The position numbers were made by a program, and so were the translations under genes. Shown in pieces: positions 14,678-22,607 of a stretch of 36,277 nt of DNA (position 1 is the stretch's first letter; each line of letters opens with the position of its first letter). The notes beneath the pieces are model-generated. The model searched no databases. It saw only the letters and a program-made list of their open reading frames with translations, and had not been told where the DNA came from. The DNA lies in the NCBI RefSeq assembly GCF_009908195.1, contig NZ_JAAAHS010000029.1, positions 1 to 36,277 of the forward strand, written 5' to 3'. This DNA is from Streptomyces boluensis. GTDB lineage: Bacteria; Actinomycetota; Actinomycetes; Streptomycetales; Streptomycetaceae.

Positions 14678-14705
14678 GGGGGTGCGCACCGGGGTTGTGC
14701 GCCCG
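14678..14705 (+). terminator. Possible dasR terminator stem
   Basis: GCGCAC (14684-14689) pairs with GTGCGC (14697-14702), flanked by GGG and CC that can extend the stem with one bulged T. It begins 12 bases after the dasR stop. Confidence 0.4.
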
Positions 14706-14752
14706 CACCGTCGGCTCGGAACCGTCGATCGCCCTTCGGGCTCGTCCTCAAT

Positions 14753-14850
14753 CGCCGGACGGGCTGAATTCCGAACGCTGGCGGGCTGGTTGAAGCCGGA
14801 CGGGCTGATTTGAAGCGCCAGGCGGGCTGGACGATGCCGGACGGGCTGAG
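14753..14850. repeat. Degenerate tandem repeat with core GCCGGACGGGCTGA
   Basis: About five imperfect units of roughly 20 bp around the core (G)CCGGACGGGCTGA: at 14753, 14775, 14793, 14815 and 14835 (approximate). It follows GCCC-TTCG-GGC, a small stem with a UUCG loop (14731-14741). Sequences like this recur between genes in many Streptomyces chromosomes, so it is likely a dispersed intergenic element; its role is unknown. Confidence 0.7.
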
Positions 14851-14921
14851 ACTGCCCCCTGGTGCGGCACCACTTCCTGCTCTACGTTCCTCCCGTCGTC
14901 GCATGAACGGGAGGAACCCCG

Positions 14922-17102
14922 GTGCGTACCGCAAGCCCCAGAACCATCCTCGTCTGGACGCTCGTCGCGCTGGTCGGTGCGGCCGGGTGGAGTGTGCTCG
15001 CGTTGTCCCGCGGTGAGGAGGTGTCGGCCGCCTGGATGGTGGCCGCGGCCCTCGGCTCGTACGCCATCGCGTACCGCTTCTACGCGAAGTTCATCGTGCA
15101 CCGGGTGCTCAAGGTCGACCGGACCCGCGCCACCCCGGCCGAACGGCTCGACAACGGGATCGACTTCCACCCCACCGACCGGCGCGTGCTGCTCGGGCAC
15201 CACTTCGCGGCCATCGCGGGGGCGGGGCCGCTCGTCGGTCCGGTGCTCGCCGCGCAGATGGGGTACCTGCCGGGCACCGTCTGGATCATCGTCGGCGTGA
15301 TCTTCGCGGGCGCCGTACAGGACATGGTGGTGCTGTTCTTCTCGACCCGGCGCGACGGCCGTTCGCTCGGGCAGATGGCGCGTGAGGAGATCGGCCCGTT
15401 CGGCGGCGCCGCGGCGCTCGTCGCCACCTTCGTCATCATGATCATCCTGCTCGGGGTGCTCGCCCTGGTGATCGTGAACGCGCTCGCCGAGTCGCCCTGG
15501 GGCACCTTCTCCATCGCGATGACCCTTCCGATCGCCCTGTTCATGGGCTTCTACCTGCGGGTCCTTCGGCCGGGGCGGGTCTCCGAGGTCACCCTCATCG
15601 GGGTCTCGCTGCTGCTGCTCGCGATCGTCGCGGGCCGCTGGGTGGCCGAGTCCGCGCTCGCCGACACCTTCACCCTCGAACCGGCCACGCTGGTCGTGTG
15701 GTTGGTCGCGTACGGCTTCGTCGCGTCCGTCCTTCCGGTGTGGATGCTGCTTGCGCCGCGCGACTACCTGTCGACGTTCATGAAGGTCGGCACGATCGTG
15801 CTGCTCGCGCTCGGGGTGGTGGTCTCGCTGCCCACGCTGAAGATGGACCCGGTCACGGAGTTCGCGGGGCGCGGGGACGGGCCGGTGTTCGCCGGTTCGC
15901 TCTTTCCGTTCGTCTTCATCACCATCGCCTGCGGCGCCCTCTCCGGTTTCCACGCGCTGATCTCCTCCGGTACGACGCCGAAGATGATCCAGAAGGAGAC
16001 GCAGATCCGGATGATCGGCTACGGCTCCATGCTCATGGAGTCGTCCGTGGCCGTGATGGCGCTGATCGCGGCGAGCATCATCGACCCGGGCCTGTACTTC
16101 GCGATGAACGCGCCCGCCGGGGTCATCGGCGACAGCGTGCAGAGCGCGTCCGAGGCCGTGGCGAACTTCGGGTACTCCATCACTCCCGAGGAGTTGGCGC
16201 TTGCGGCGAAGAGTGTCGAGGAGGCCTCCCTGCTGTCCCGTACGGGTGGGGCGCCGACCCTCGCCGTCGGGGTCTCGGAGATTTTCTCGACGGTCACCGG
16301 GGGCGGCCTGAAGGCGTTCTGGTACCACTTCGCGATCATGTTCGAGGCGCTGTTCATCCTGACCGCGCTCGACGCGGGCACGCGCGTGGGGCGGTTCATG
16401 CTCCAGGACATGCTCGGCAACGTCCACAAGCCGTTCCGGAACGTGAGTTGGAAGCCGGGTCTGCTGCTCACCAGCGCCGCGGTGACCGGCCTGTGGGGGT
16501 ACTTCCTCTGGGTCGGCGTGCACGAGCCGCTCGGCGGGATCAACCAGCTGTTCCCGGTCTTCGGCATCGCCAACCAGCTCCTCGCCGCCGTCGCGCTCGC
16601 CGTCTGCACCACGCTCCTGGTGAAGTCCGGACGCCTCAAGTGGGCCTGGATCACCGCCGTTCCGCTCGCCTGGGACGCCACGGTCACACTCACCGCGAGC
16701 TGGCAGAAGGTGTTCTCCAGCGACCCGCGCGTCGGCTTCTTCGAGCAGCGCGCGATCTACCAGGACGCCATCGACGCGGGCAAGGTGCTGCCGCCCGCCA
16801 AGTCCATGGACGACATGCACACCGTCGTCACCAACTCCACCGTCGACGGCGTCCTCGCGGCCCTGCTCGCCCTGCTCGTCCTCGTCGTGATCGCCGACGC
16901 CACCCGGGTCTGCGTACGGCACCTGCGCGACCCCGCCGCCTCCCGGCTCAGCGAAGTGCCGTACGTGAAGTCGGAGTTGACCGTGCCGGACGGGATCTGG
17001 GCCACCAAGGCGGAGAAGGCCGAGCAGGCCGCCCTCGCCACGGCCGCCCCAGCCGCCCCACCCTCCGGCCCCGACTCCGCCCGCACGGACGGCGAACCGT
17101 GA
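14922..17102 (+). CDS. cstA: CstA-family carbon-starvation/peptide-pyruvate transporter (copy 1)
   Basis: A 726-residue multi-spanning membrane protein with the full CstA fold. Diagnostic stretches include GHHFAAIAGAGPLVGPVLAAQMGYLPG (positions about 90-116), RRDGRSLGQMAREEIG, and near the end GGINQLFPVFGIANQLLAAVAL. CstA proteins were named for peptide uptake in carbon starvation; the E. coli relatives CstA and BtsT (YjiY) transport pyruvate. The C-terminal about 35 residues are a soluble Ala/Pro-rich tail. GTG at 14922 follows GGGAGG. Its stop overlaps the start of a YbdD-like small protein (GTGA), the conserved cstA partner. A second copy of the same pair follows directly downstream. Confidence 0.93.
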   Translation: MRTASPRTILVWTLVALVGAAGWSVLALSRGEEVSAAWMVAAALGSYAIAYRFYAKFIVHRVLKVDRTRATPAERLDNGIDFHPTDRRVLLGHHFAAIAGAGPLVGPVLAAQMGYLPGTVWIIVGVIFAGAVQDMVVLFFSTRRDGRSLGQMAREEIGPFGGAAALVATFVIMIILLGVLALVIVNALAESPWGTFSIAMTLPIALFMGFYLRVLRPGRVSEVTLIGVSLLLLAIVAGRWVAESALADTFTLEPATLVVWLVAYGFVASVLPVWMLLAPRDYLSTFMKVGTIVLLALGVVVSLPTLKMDPVTEFAGRGDGPVFAGSLFPFVFITIACGALSGFHALISSGTTPKMIQKETQIRMIGYGSMLMESSVAVMALIAASIIDPGLYFAMNAPAGVIGDSVQSASEAVANFGYSITPEELALAAKSVEEASLLSRTGGAPTLAVGVSEIFSTVTGGGLKAFWYHFAIMFEALFILTALDAGTRVGRFMLQDMLGNVHKPFRNVSWKPGLLLTSAAVTGLWGYFLWVGVHEPLGGINQLFPVFGIANQLLAAVALAVCTTLLVKSGRLKWAWITAVPLAWDATVTLTASWQKVFSSDPRVGFFEQRAIYQDAIDAGKVLPPAKSMDDMHTVVTNSTVDGVLAALLALLVLVVIADATRVCVRHLRDPAASRLSEVPYVKSELTVPDGIWATKAEKAEQAALATAAPAAPPSGPDSARTDGEP

Positions 17103-17299
17103 CCGGCCGGGGCCCGCGCTGGTGGCGGGCGGTGCGCTGGTACGTACGCGAGTTCACCGACGAGTCGGCGTACGACCGCTATGTGGCGCACGCGCGCAAG
17201 GACCATCCGTGCGCCGCCGTGATGTCGCGGCGCGCCTTCGAACGGAAGCGGACGGACCGCCAGGAGTCGGACCCGCGGCAGGGTTTCCGCTGCTGCTGA
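17099..17299 (+). CDS. YbdD/YjiX-family small protein (partner of cstA copy 1)
   Basis: A 66-residue protein of the YbdD/YjiX (DUF466) family: an N-terminal segment WWRAVRWYVREFTDESAYDRYVAHAR, a middle FERKRTDRQ and the terminal RQGFRCC. Family members are almost always encoded immediately after cstA or btsT, and the E. coli relatives YbdD and YjiX sit beside pyruvate transporters; a role in transporter function is inferred. The start overlaps the cstA stop (GTGA, 17099-17102), so the two are translationally coupled. The closing CC pair is also present in the second copy. Confidence 0.88.
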   Translation: MTGRGPRWWRAVRWYVREFTDESAYDRYVAHARKDHPCAAVMSRRAFERKRTDRQESDPRQGFRCC

Positions 17300-17413
17300 C
17301 GGGTCGAAAGCGCATTTCGTGGCCGTACCGATATGCGGACAGGGGGTGACTCATGGCGAGACGGTCGCCTAGATTTCCAGCGCATTACAAGGGGATCTAG
17401 GGACGGAGCCAGC

Positions 17414-19672
17414 ATGCCGGAGTCGGCGCCCGCGACGGCGCGGAGCACGCGAAGAATCACGCCCAAGTCGATCGTCATCTGGACACTCGTCGCCCTGGTC
17501 GGCGCCGTGGGCTGGGGGGTACTCGCCCTCTCGCGCGGTGAGGAGATCTCCGCCGCCTGGGTGCTCGCCGCGGCGCTCGGCTCGTACGCCATCGCGTACC
17601 GCTTCTACTCGAAGTTCATCGCCGACAAGGTGCTGAAGGTCGACAAGACCCGCGCCACTCCGGCCGAACGCCTCGACAACGGCGTGGACTTCCACCCCAC
17701 CGACCGGCGCGTGCTCTTCGGCCACCACTTCGCGGCCATCGCCGGCGCCGGACCGCTCGTCGGTCCCGTACTCGCCGCGCAGATGGGATACCTCCCCGGG
17801 ACCATCTGGATCGTCGCGGGCGTGATCTTCGCGGGTGCCGTGCAGGACATGGTCACGCTGTTCTTCTCCACCCGCCGCGACGGGCGTTCGCTCGGGCAGA
17901 TGGCGCGGGACGAGATCGGGCCGTTCGGCGGCGCCGCCGCCCTGGTCGCGGTCTTCGCCATCATGATCATCCTGCTCGCGGTGCTCGCCCTGGTCATCGT
18001 GAACGCCCTGGCGCACTCGCCCTGGGGTGTCTTCTCCATCGCGATGACCATTCCGATCGCCCTGTTCATGGGCTTCTACCTGCGCATACTGCGGCCCGGC
18101 CGGGTCACCGAGGTCTCCGTCATCGGCGTCGCGCTGCTGCTGCTCGCGATCGTCTCCGGCAGCTGGGTCGCGGACTCCTCACTCGCCGACACCTTCACCC
18201 TCGAACCAGGCACCCTGGTCATCTGGATGGTGGTGTACGGGTTCCTCGCCTCGGTGCTTCCGGTGTGGATGCTGCTCGCGCCGCGCGACTACCTGTCGAC
18301 CTTCATGAAGGTCGGCACGATCGTGCTGCTCGCCCTCGGCGTCGTCATCGCGCTGCCGAACCTGAAGATGCCCGCCGTCACCGAGTTCGCGACCAGCGGC
18401 ACCGGTCCTGTCTTCGCCGGTTCGCTCTTCCCGTTCGTCTTCATCACCATCGCCTGCGGCGCCCTCTCCGGCTTCCACGCCCTGGTCTCCTCGGGCACCA
18501 CCCCGAAGATGATCCAGAAGGAGACCCAGGTCCGCCTGGTCGGCTACGGCTCCATGCTCACCGAGTCGTTCGTCGCGATCATGGCGGTCATCGCGGCCTG
18601 CATCATCGAGCCCGGCCTGTTCTTCGCGGTCAACTCGCCCGCGGGCTTCCTCGGCACCACCGTCGACTCCGCCTCGCAGGCGGTGCACAGCCTCGGATTC
18701 TCCATCTCCCCCGAGGAGTTGACGGCAGCCGCCAAGGCCGTCGAGGAGCCCACGCTGCTCTCCAAGACCGGTGGCGCCCCGACGTTCGCGCTCGGTATGT
18801 CGGAGATCTTCTCCGCGGTGATCGGCGGTGCCGGGCTCAAGGCGTTCTGGTACCACTTCGCGATCATGTTCGAGGCGCTGTTCATCCTGACCACCGTCGA
18901 CGCCGGTACCCGCGTCGGCCGCTTCATGCTCCAGGACACCCTCGGCAACGTGTGGAAGCCGCTGCGCGACGTCTCCTGGAAACCGGGCGTCTGGCTCACC
19001 AGCGCCGTGGTCGTCGGCGGCTGGGGCTACTTCCTCTGGGTCGGCGTGCACGACCCGCTCGGCGGCATCAACCAGCTGTTCCCGCTCTTCGGCATCGCGA
19101 ACCAGCTCCTCGCCGCCGTCGCGCTCGCCGTCTGCACCACGCTGCTCATCAAGTCCGGACGCCTCAAGTGGGCCTGGGTGACGGCCGTTCCGCTGTTCTG
19201 GGACGTGGCCGTGACGCTGACCGCGAGCTGGCAGAAGATCTTCTCGGACGACCCGAAGGTCGGCTTCTTCGCCCAGCGTTCCGTGTACCAGGACGGCATC
19301 GACGCGGGCAAGGTGCTGCCGCCCGCCAAGTCCATGGACGACATGTCGACCGTGGTCACCAACTCCACGGTCGACGGCGTGCTTTCGGTGCTGTTCGCGG
19401 TCCTCATCCTGATCGTCCTCGCCGACGCGACCCGCGTCTGCGTCAAGGCCATCCGCAACCCCGGGACGGCGAAGCTCTCCGAGACGCCGTACGTCGAGTC
19501 CAAGGTGGTCGCCCCGGCCGGGCTCTGGGCCACCAAGGAGGAGAAGGCGGAGCTCGCGGCCGTGGGTGCGGCCGCCTCGTCCGGTGACGGCTCGGGCCCC
19601 TCGGGCGACAGCGACGGTGACGGCGACAGTGACGGTACCGGCGGCGTGCGCGTCGGCACCGGGGCACGCTGA
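17414..19672 (+). CDS. cstA: CstA-family carbon-starvation/peptide-pyruvate transporter (copy 2)
   Basis: A 752-residue paralogue of the preceding cstA, alike along almost the whole length (GHHFAAIAGAGPLVGPVLAAQMGY, SLGQMARDEIG, GGINQLFPLFGIANQLL). It differs mainly in the N-terminal about 20 residues and in a longer Ser/Gly/Asp-rich cytoplasmic tail (about 725-752). ATG at 17414 is chosen over the in-frame start at 17333 because it has a nearby purine-rich site (GGACGGAG) and fits the paralogue's start. It has its own 114-bp upstream gap, so it may be separately transcribed. The tail's low-complexity GDSDGDGDSD-like repeats are unlike the neighbours and may bind metal or be disordered. Confidence 0.93.
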   Translation: MPESAPATARSTRRITPKSIVIWTLVALVGAVGWGVLALSRGEEISAAWVLAAALGSYAIAYRFYSKFIADKVLKVDKTRATPAERLDNGVDFHPTDRRVLFGHHFAAIAGAGPLVGPVLAAQMGYLPGTIWIVAGVIFAGAVQDMVTLFFSTRRDGRSLGQMARDEIGPFGGAAALVAVFAIMIILLAVLALVIVNALAHSPWGVFSIAMTIPIALFMGFYLRILRPGRVTEVSVIGVALLLLAIVSGSWVADSSLADTFTLEPGTLVIWMVVYGFLASVLPVWMLLAPRDYLSTFMKVGTIVLLALGVVIALPNLKMPAVTEFATSGTGPVFAGSLFPFVFITIACGALSGFHALVSSGTTPKMIQKETQVRLVGYGSMLTESFVAIMAVIAACIIEPGLFFAVNSPAGFLGTTVDSASQAVHSLGFSISPEELTAAAKAVEEPTLLSKTGGAPTFALGMSEIFSAVIGGAGLKAFWYHFAIMFEALFILTTVDAGTRVGRFMLQDTLGNVWKPLRDVSWKPGVWLTSAVVVGGWGYFLWVGVHDPLGGINQLFPLFGIANQLLAAVALAVCTTLLIKSGRLKWAWVTAVPLFWDVAVTLTASWQKIFSDDPKVGFFAQRSVYQDGIDAGKVLPPAKSMDDMSTVVTNSTVDGVLSVLFAVLILIVLADATRVCVKAIRNPGTAKLSETPYVESKVVAPAGLWATKEEKAELAAVGAAASSGDGSGPSGDSDGDGDSDGTGGVRVGTGAR

Positions 19673-19860
19673 TGAACTCCCTTGCGGCACAGGTCCGTTA
19701 CTGGTGGCGCGAGCTGTCCGGGGAGGCGGTGTACGACCGGTACGTCGCCCACACCCGGGCCTGCTCGCCCGACGCGGAGATCCTGAGCCGGCGCGCGTTC
19801 GAACGGCAACGCATGGACGCGCGCGAGGCGGACCCACGCGAGGGTTTCCGCTGCTGCTGA
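19672..19860 (+). CDS. YbdD/YjiX-family small protein (partner of cstA copy 2)
   Basis: A 62-residue paralogue of the protein at 17099-17299, sharing the WWREL, VYDRYVAH, SRRAFERQR and EGFRCC segments. ATG at 19672 overlaps the cstA stop as TGATG. The arrangement repeats the cstA-ybdD unit exactly, showing that the duplication covered both genes. A very strong stem-loop follows 19 bases after the stop. Confidence 0.88.
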   Translation: MNSLAAQVRYWWRELSGEAVYDRYVAHTRACSPDAEILSRRAFERQRMDAREADPREGFRCC

Positions 19861-19879
19861 GCGCCGACGCTCACTTCGA

Positions 19880-19913
19880 GGGGCGGTACGGGACCACGGT
19901 CCCGTACCGCCCC
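19880..19913. terminator. Strong terminator stem after cstA-ybdD copy 2
   Basis: A 16-bp perfect stem: 19880-19895 pairs with 19898-19913 around AC, extended by an A-T pair. In RNA the inner pairs would open to form the loop. It separates the transporter operon from nrdA. Confidence 0.85.
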
Positions 19914-19924
19914 TTCGTCGTACG

Positions 19925-19972
19925 ACACAACATATGGGGGCACCCACAAGCATCGCCCACCACATGTATGCT
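19925..19972. promoter_or_regulatory. Paired NrdR boxes
   Basis: ACACAACATATGGGGG (19925-19940) and a second weaker element around CCACATGTATGC (19960-19971) have AT-rich centres 31-32 bp apart, the three-helical-turn spacing typical of paired NrdR boxes. NrdR represses ribonucleotide reductase genes when dATP/ATP signals excess. The second box is less conserved, and any promoter would overlap these boxes. Confidence 0.6.
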
Positions 19973-20087
19973 CGTCCTCGCTGTCGCCGCAGGGGAATCC
20001 GGTGCGAATCCGGAACTGTCCCGCAACGGTGTATCGGTGCGCTTTTGCGTACCTGTCGAGTCCGAAGACCTGCCGACGGCGCACCCG
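19971..20087 (+). ncRNA. Cobalamin (AdoCbl) riboswitch
   Basis: The conserved core is plain: GGGAATCCGGTGCGAATCC (19993-20011), then CTGTCCCGCAACGGT (20016-20030), and the 3' element GAGTCCGAAGACCTGCCG (20058-20075). The order and spacing match the actinobacterial cobalamin riboswitch. In S. coelicolor this RNA switches off the class Ia nrdABS operon when coenzyme B12 is present, so that the B12-dependent class II enzyme NrdJ is used instead (recalled). Exact ends are approximate. Confidence 0.93.
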
Positions 20088-20106
20088 TACCGTCCGGTCC
20101 GGGTGC
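20081..20106 (+). terminator. Hairpin at the riboswitch 3' end (candidate expression platform)
   Basis: GCACCCG (20081-20087) pairs with CGGGTGC (20100-20106), and inside it ACC pairs with GGT. It begins 5 bases after the last conserved riboswitch motif, so it can compete with the aptamer's closing helix. No T-run follows. Confidence 0.5.
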
Positions 20107-20225
20107 AGACGACGTCCGGGCCTCGCGGAATGGGCCGGTGGACGCGCTGCGGTACGCCGTTCCCCGGTGCGCCCAACGCCCACTCCCGCCCGCCTGGCCC
20201 CGAGCCGAGCGAGGGAGTGCTCCAC

Positions 20226-22607
20226 GTGACCATCGCGCCAGCCGATCCTGTCTCAACCCAGGCCGCACCGGGCCGGGCCGACGAAGACGCCCCAGGTACC
20301 GCGCTCCTGCGCACCCTGACCGAGCTGACCGCCGACCTGCCCGACACCGACCCGGGACGGGTCGCCGCAGCCGCACTGCGCGGCCGGCACGCGGGCTCGG
20401 ACGCGGCCGAACTGCGCGAACTGGCCACCGACGCCGCCGCGGGCCTGATCTCCGAGGACCCGGCGTACTCCCGGCTCGCCGCCCGGCTGCTCACCCGCAC
20501 CGTCGCCGACGAGGCGGCCTCGCAGGGCGTCACGTCGTTCACCGAATCCGTCGCCGTCGGGCACCGCGAAGGCCTGATCGCCGACCGTACGGCCGCGTTC
20601 GTGGCGGCGCACGCCGAGCGGCTCGACGCCCTCATCGACACGGCCGCCGACGACCGCTTCGGCTACTTCGGGCTGCGCACCCTGCACAGCCGCTACCTGC
20701 TGCGGCACCCCCTCACCCGCAAGGTCGTCGAGACCCCGCAGCACTTCATGCTGCGCGTCGCGGCGGGCCTCGCCGAGGACGACAGCACCCGAGCCCTCGA
20801 CGAAGTCGCCGCCCTGTACGGCCTGATGAGCCGCCTGGACTACCTGCCGTCCTCGCCGACCCTCTTCAACTCCGGTACGCGGCACCCGCAGATGTCGTCC
20901 TGCTACCTGCTCGACTCCCCTCTGGACGAGCTGGACTCCATCTACGACCGGTACCTCCAGGTCGCCCGCCTCTCCAAGCACGCCGGTGGCATCGGCCTCT
21001 CGTACTCCCGTATCCGCAGCCGGGGTTCGCTGATCCGGGGCACCAACGGGCACTCCAACGGCATCGTGCCGTTCCTGAAGACCCTCGACGCCTCGGTCGC
21101 CGCGGTGAACCAGGGCGGGCGCCGCAAGGGCGCGGCCGCCGTCTACCTGGAGACCTGGCACTCCGACATCGAGGAGTTCCTGGAGCTGCGCGACAACACC
21201 GGTGAGGACGCGCGCCGCACGCACAACCTCAACCTCGCGCACTGGATCCCCGACGAGTTCATGCGCCGCGTCGACGCCGACCAGGACTGGTCGCTGTTCT
21301 CGCCGGCCGACGTGCCCGAGCTCGTCGACCTGTGGGGCGAGGAGTTCGACGCCGCGTACCGCAGGGCCGAGGCGGACGGACTGGCCCAGAAGACCATCCC
21401 CGCACGGGACTTGTACGGCCGCATGATGCGCACCCTCGCGCAGACCGGCAACGGCTGGATGACCTTCAAGGACGCCGCCAACCGCACCGCCAACCAGACC
21501 GCCGAGCCCGGCCACACGGTGCACTCCTCGAACCTGTGCACCGAGATCCTGGAGGTCACGGACGACGGGGAGACCGCGGTCTGCAACCTGGGGTCCATCA
21601 ACCTCGGCTCGTTCGTGGACGCCGGCTCGCAGGGCATCGACTGGGAACGCCTCGACGCCACCGTCCGTACCGCCGTGACGTTCCTCGACCGCGTCGTCGA
21701 CATCAACTTCTACCCGACCGAGCAGGCGGGCCGCTCCAACGCCAAGTGGCGCCCGGTGGGCCTGGGCGCGATGGGTCTGCAGGACGTGTTCTTCAAGCTG
21801 CGGCTGCCCTTCGACTCCCCCGAGGCGCGCACCCTCTCCACCCGCATCGCCGAGCGCATCATGCTCGCCGCGTACGAGGCGTCCGCCGGACTCGCCGTGC
21901 GCAACGGCCCGTTGCCCGCCTGGGAGAAGACCCGTACCGCGCGCGGTGTGCTGCACCCCGACCACTACGGCGTGACCGCGCACTGGCCGGAGCGCTGGGC
22001 GGCGCTGCGGGAACGTATCGCCACGACCGGGATGCGCAACTCGCTGCTGCTCGCCATCGCGCCGACCGCCACCATCGCGTCCATCGCGGGTGTCTACGAG
22101 TGCATCGAGCCGCAGGTCTCCAACCTCTTCAAGCGCGAGACGCTGAGTGGGGAGTTCCTCCAGGTCAACGCGTACCTGGTGGAGGAGCTGAAGCGGCTCG
22201 GCGTCTGGGACGCGCAGACCCGCGAGGCGCTGCGCGAGGCCAACGGCTCGGTGCAGGGCTTCGGTTGGGTGCCCGAGGAGGTGCGTGCCCTCTACCGCAC
22301 GGCCTGGGAGATCCCGCAGCGCGGCCTGATCGACATGGCCGCCGCCCGCACCCCGTACCTCGACCAGGCGCAGTCGCTGAACCTGTTCCTGGAGACGCCG
22401 ACCATCGGGAAGCTCTCCTCGATGTACGCGTACGCCTGGAAGCAGGGCCTGAAGACCACGTACTACCTGCGGTCCCGCCCCGCGACCCGGATCGCCCGCG
22501 CGGCCGGCTCCCAGAGCGCCGCGACCCCGATCCCCGTGCAGGCCGCCGACCCCGACGCCGTCGCCTGCTCCCTGGAAAACCCCGAGTCCTGCGAGGCCTG
22601 CCAGTAA
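20226..22607 (+). CDS. nrdA: Class Ia ribonucleotide reductase large subunit
   Basis: A 793-residue catalytic subunit that reduces ribonucleoside diphosphates to deoxy forms with NrdB. Visible: SSCYLLDS (active-site Cys), the thiyl-radical loop NLCTEIL with the finger motif, the TATIASIAGVYECIEPQ signature, and the C-terminal redox pair C789-E-A-C792. The first about 70 residues retain only the last part of the usual ATP-cone region; the N-terminal nucleotide-binding strand (KRDG type) is absent, so dATP inhibition may be lost or altered. GTG at 20226 follows GAGGGAG; upstream in-frame reading passes through the riboswitch and is rejected. Its stop overlaps the nrdB start (TAATG). Controlled by NrdR boxes and the cobalamin riboswitch. 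Confidence 0.95.
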   Translation: MTIAPADPVSTQAAPGRADEDAPGTALLRTLTELTADLPDTDPGRVAAAALRGRHAGSDAAELRELATDAAAGLISEDPAYSRLAARLLTRTVADEAASQGVTSFTESVAVGHREGLIADRTAAFVAAHAERLDALIDTAADDRFGYFGLRTLHSRYLLRHPLTRKVVETPQHFMLRVAAGLAEDDSTRALDEVAALYGLMSRLDYLPSSPTLFNSGTRHPQMSSCYLLDSPLDELDSIYDRYLQVARLSKHAGGIGLSYSRIRSRGSLIRGTNGHSNGIVPFLKTLDASVAAVNQGGRRKGAAAVYLETWHSDIEEFLELRDNTGEDARRTHNLNLAHWIPDEFMRRVDADQDWSLFSPADVPELVDLWGEEFDAAYRRAEADGLAQKTIPARDLYGRMMRTLAQTGNGWMTFKDAANRTANQTAEPGHTVHSSNLCTEILEVTDDGETAVCNLGSINLGSFVDAGSQGIDWERLDATVRTAVTFLDRVVDINFYPTEQAGRSNAKWRPVGLGAMGLQDVFFKLRLPFDSPEARTLSTRIAERIMLAAYEASAGLAVRNGPLPAWEKTRTARGVLHPDHYGVTAHWPERWAALRERIATTGMRNSLLLAIAPTATIASIAGVYECIEPQVSNLFKRETLSGEFLQVNAYLVEELKRLGVWDAQTREALREANGSVQGFGWVPEEVRALYRTAWEIPQRGLIDMAAARTPYLDQAQSLNLFLETPTIGKLSSMYAYAWKQGLKTTYYLRSRPATRIARAAGSQSAATPIPVQAADPDAVACSLENPESCEACQ

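Larger units (their letters stand above)
19861..20225. other. Regulatory region upstream of nrdA
   Basis: 365 bp, fully accounted for by regulatory elements in order: terminator stem (19880-19913), paired NrdR boxes (19925-19972), cobalamin riboswitch (about 19971-20087), a downstream hairpin (20081-20106), about 100 bp without recognised elements, then a GAGGGAG ribosome site (20211-20217) ahead of the nrdA GTG. Confidence 0.75.
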
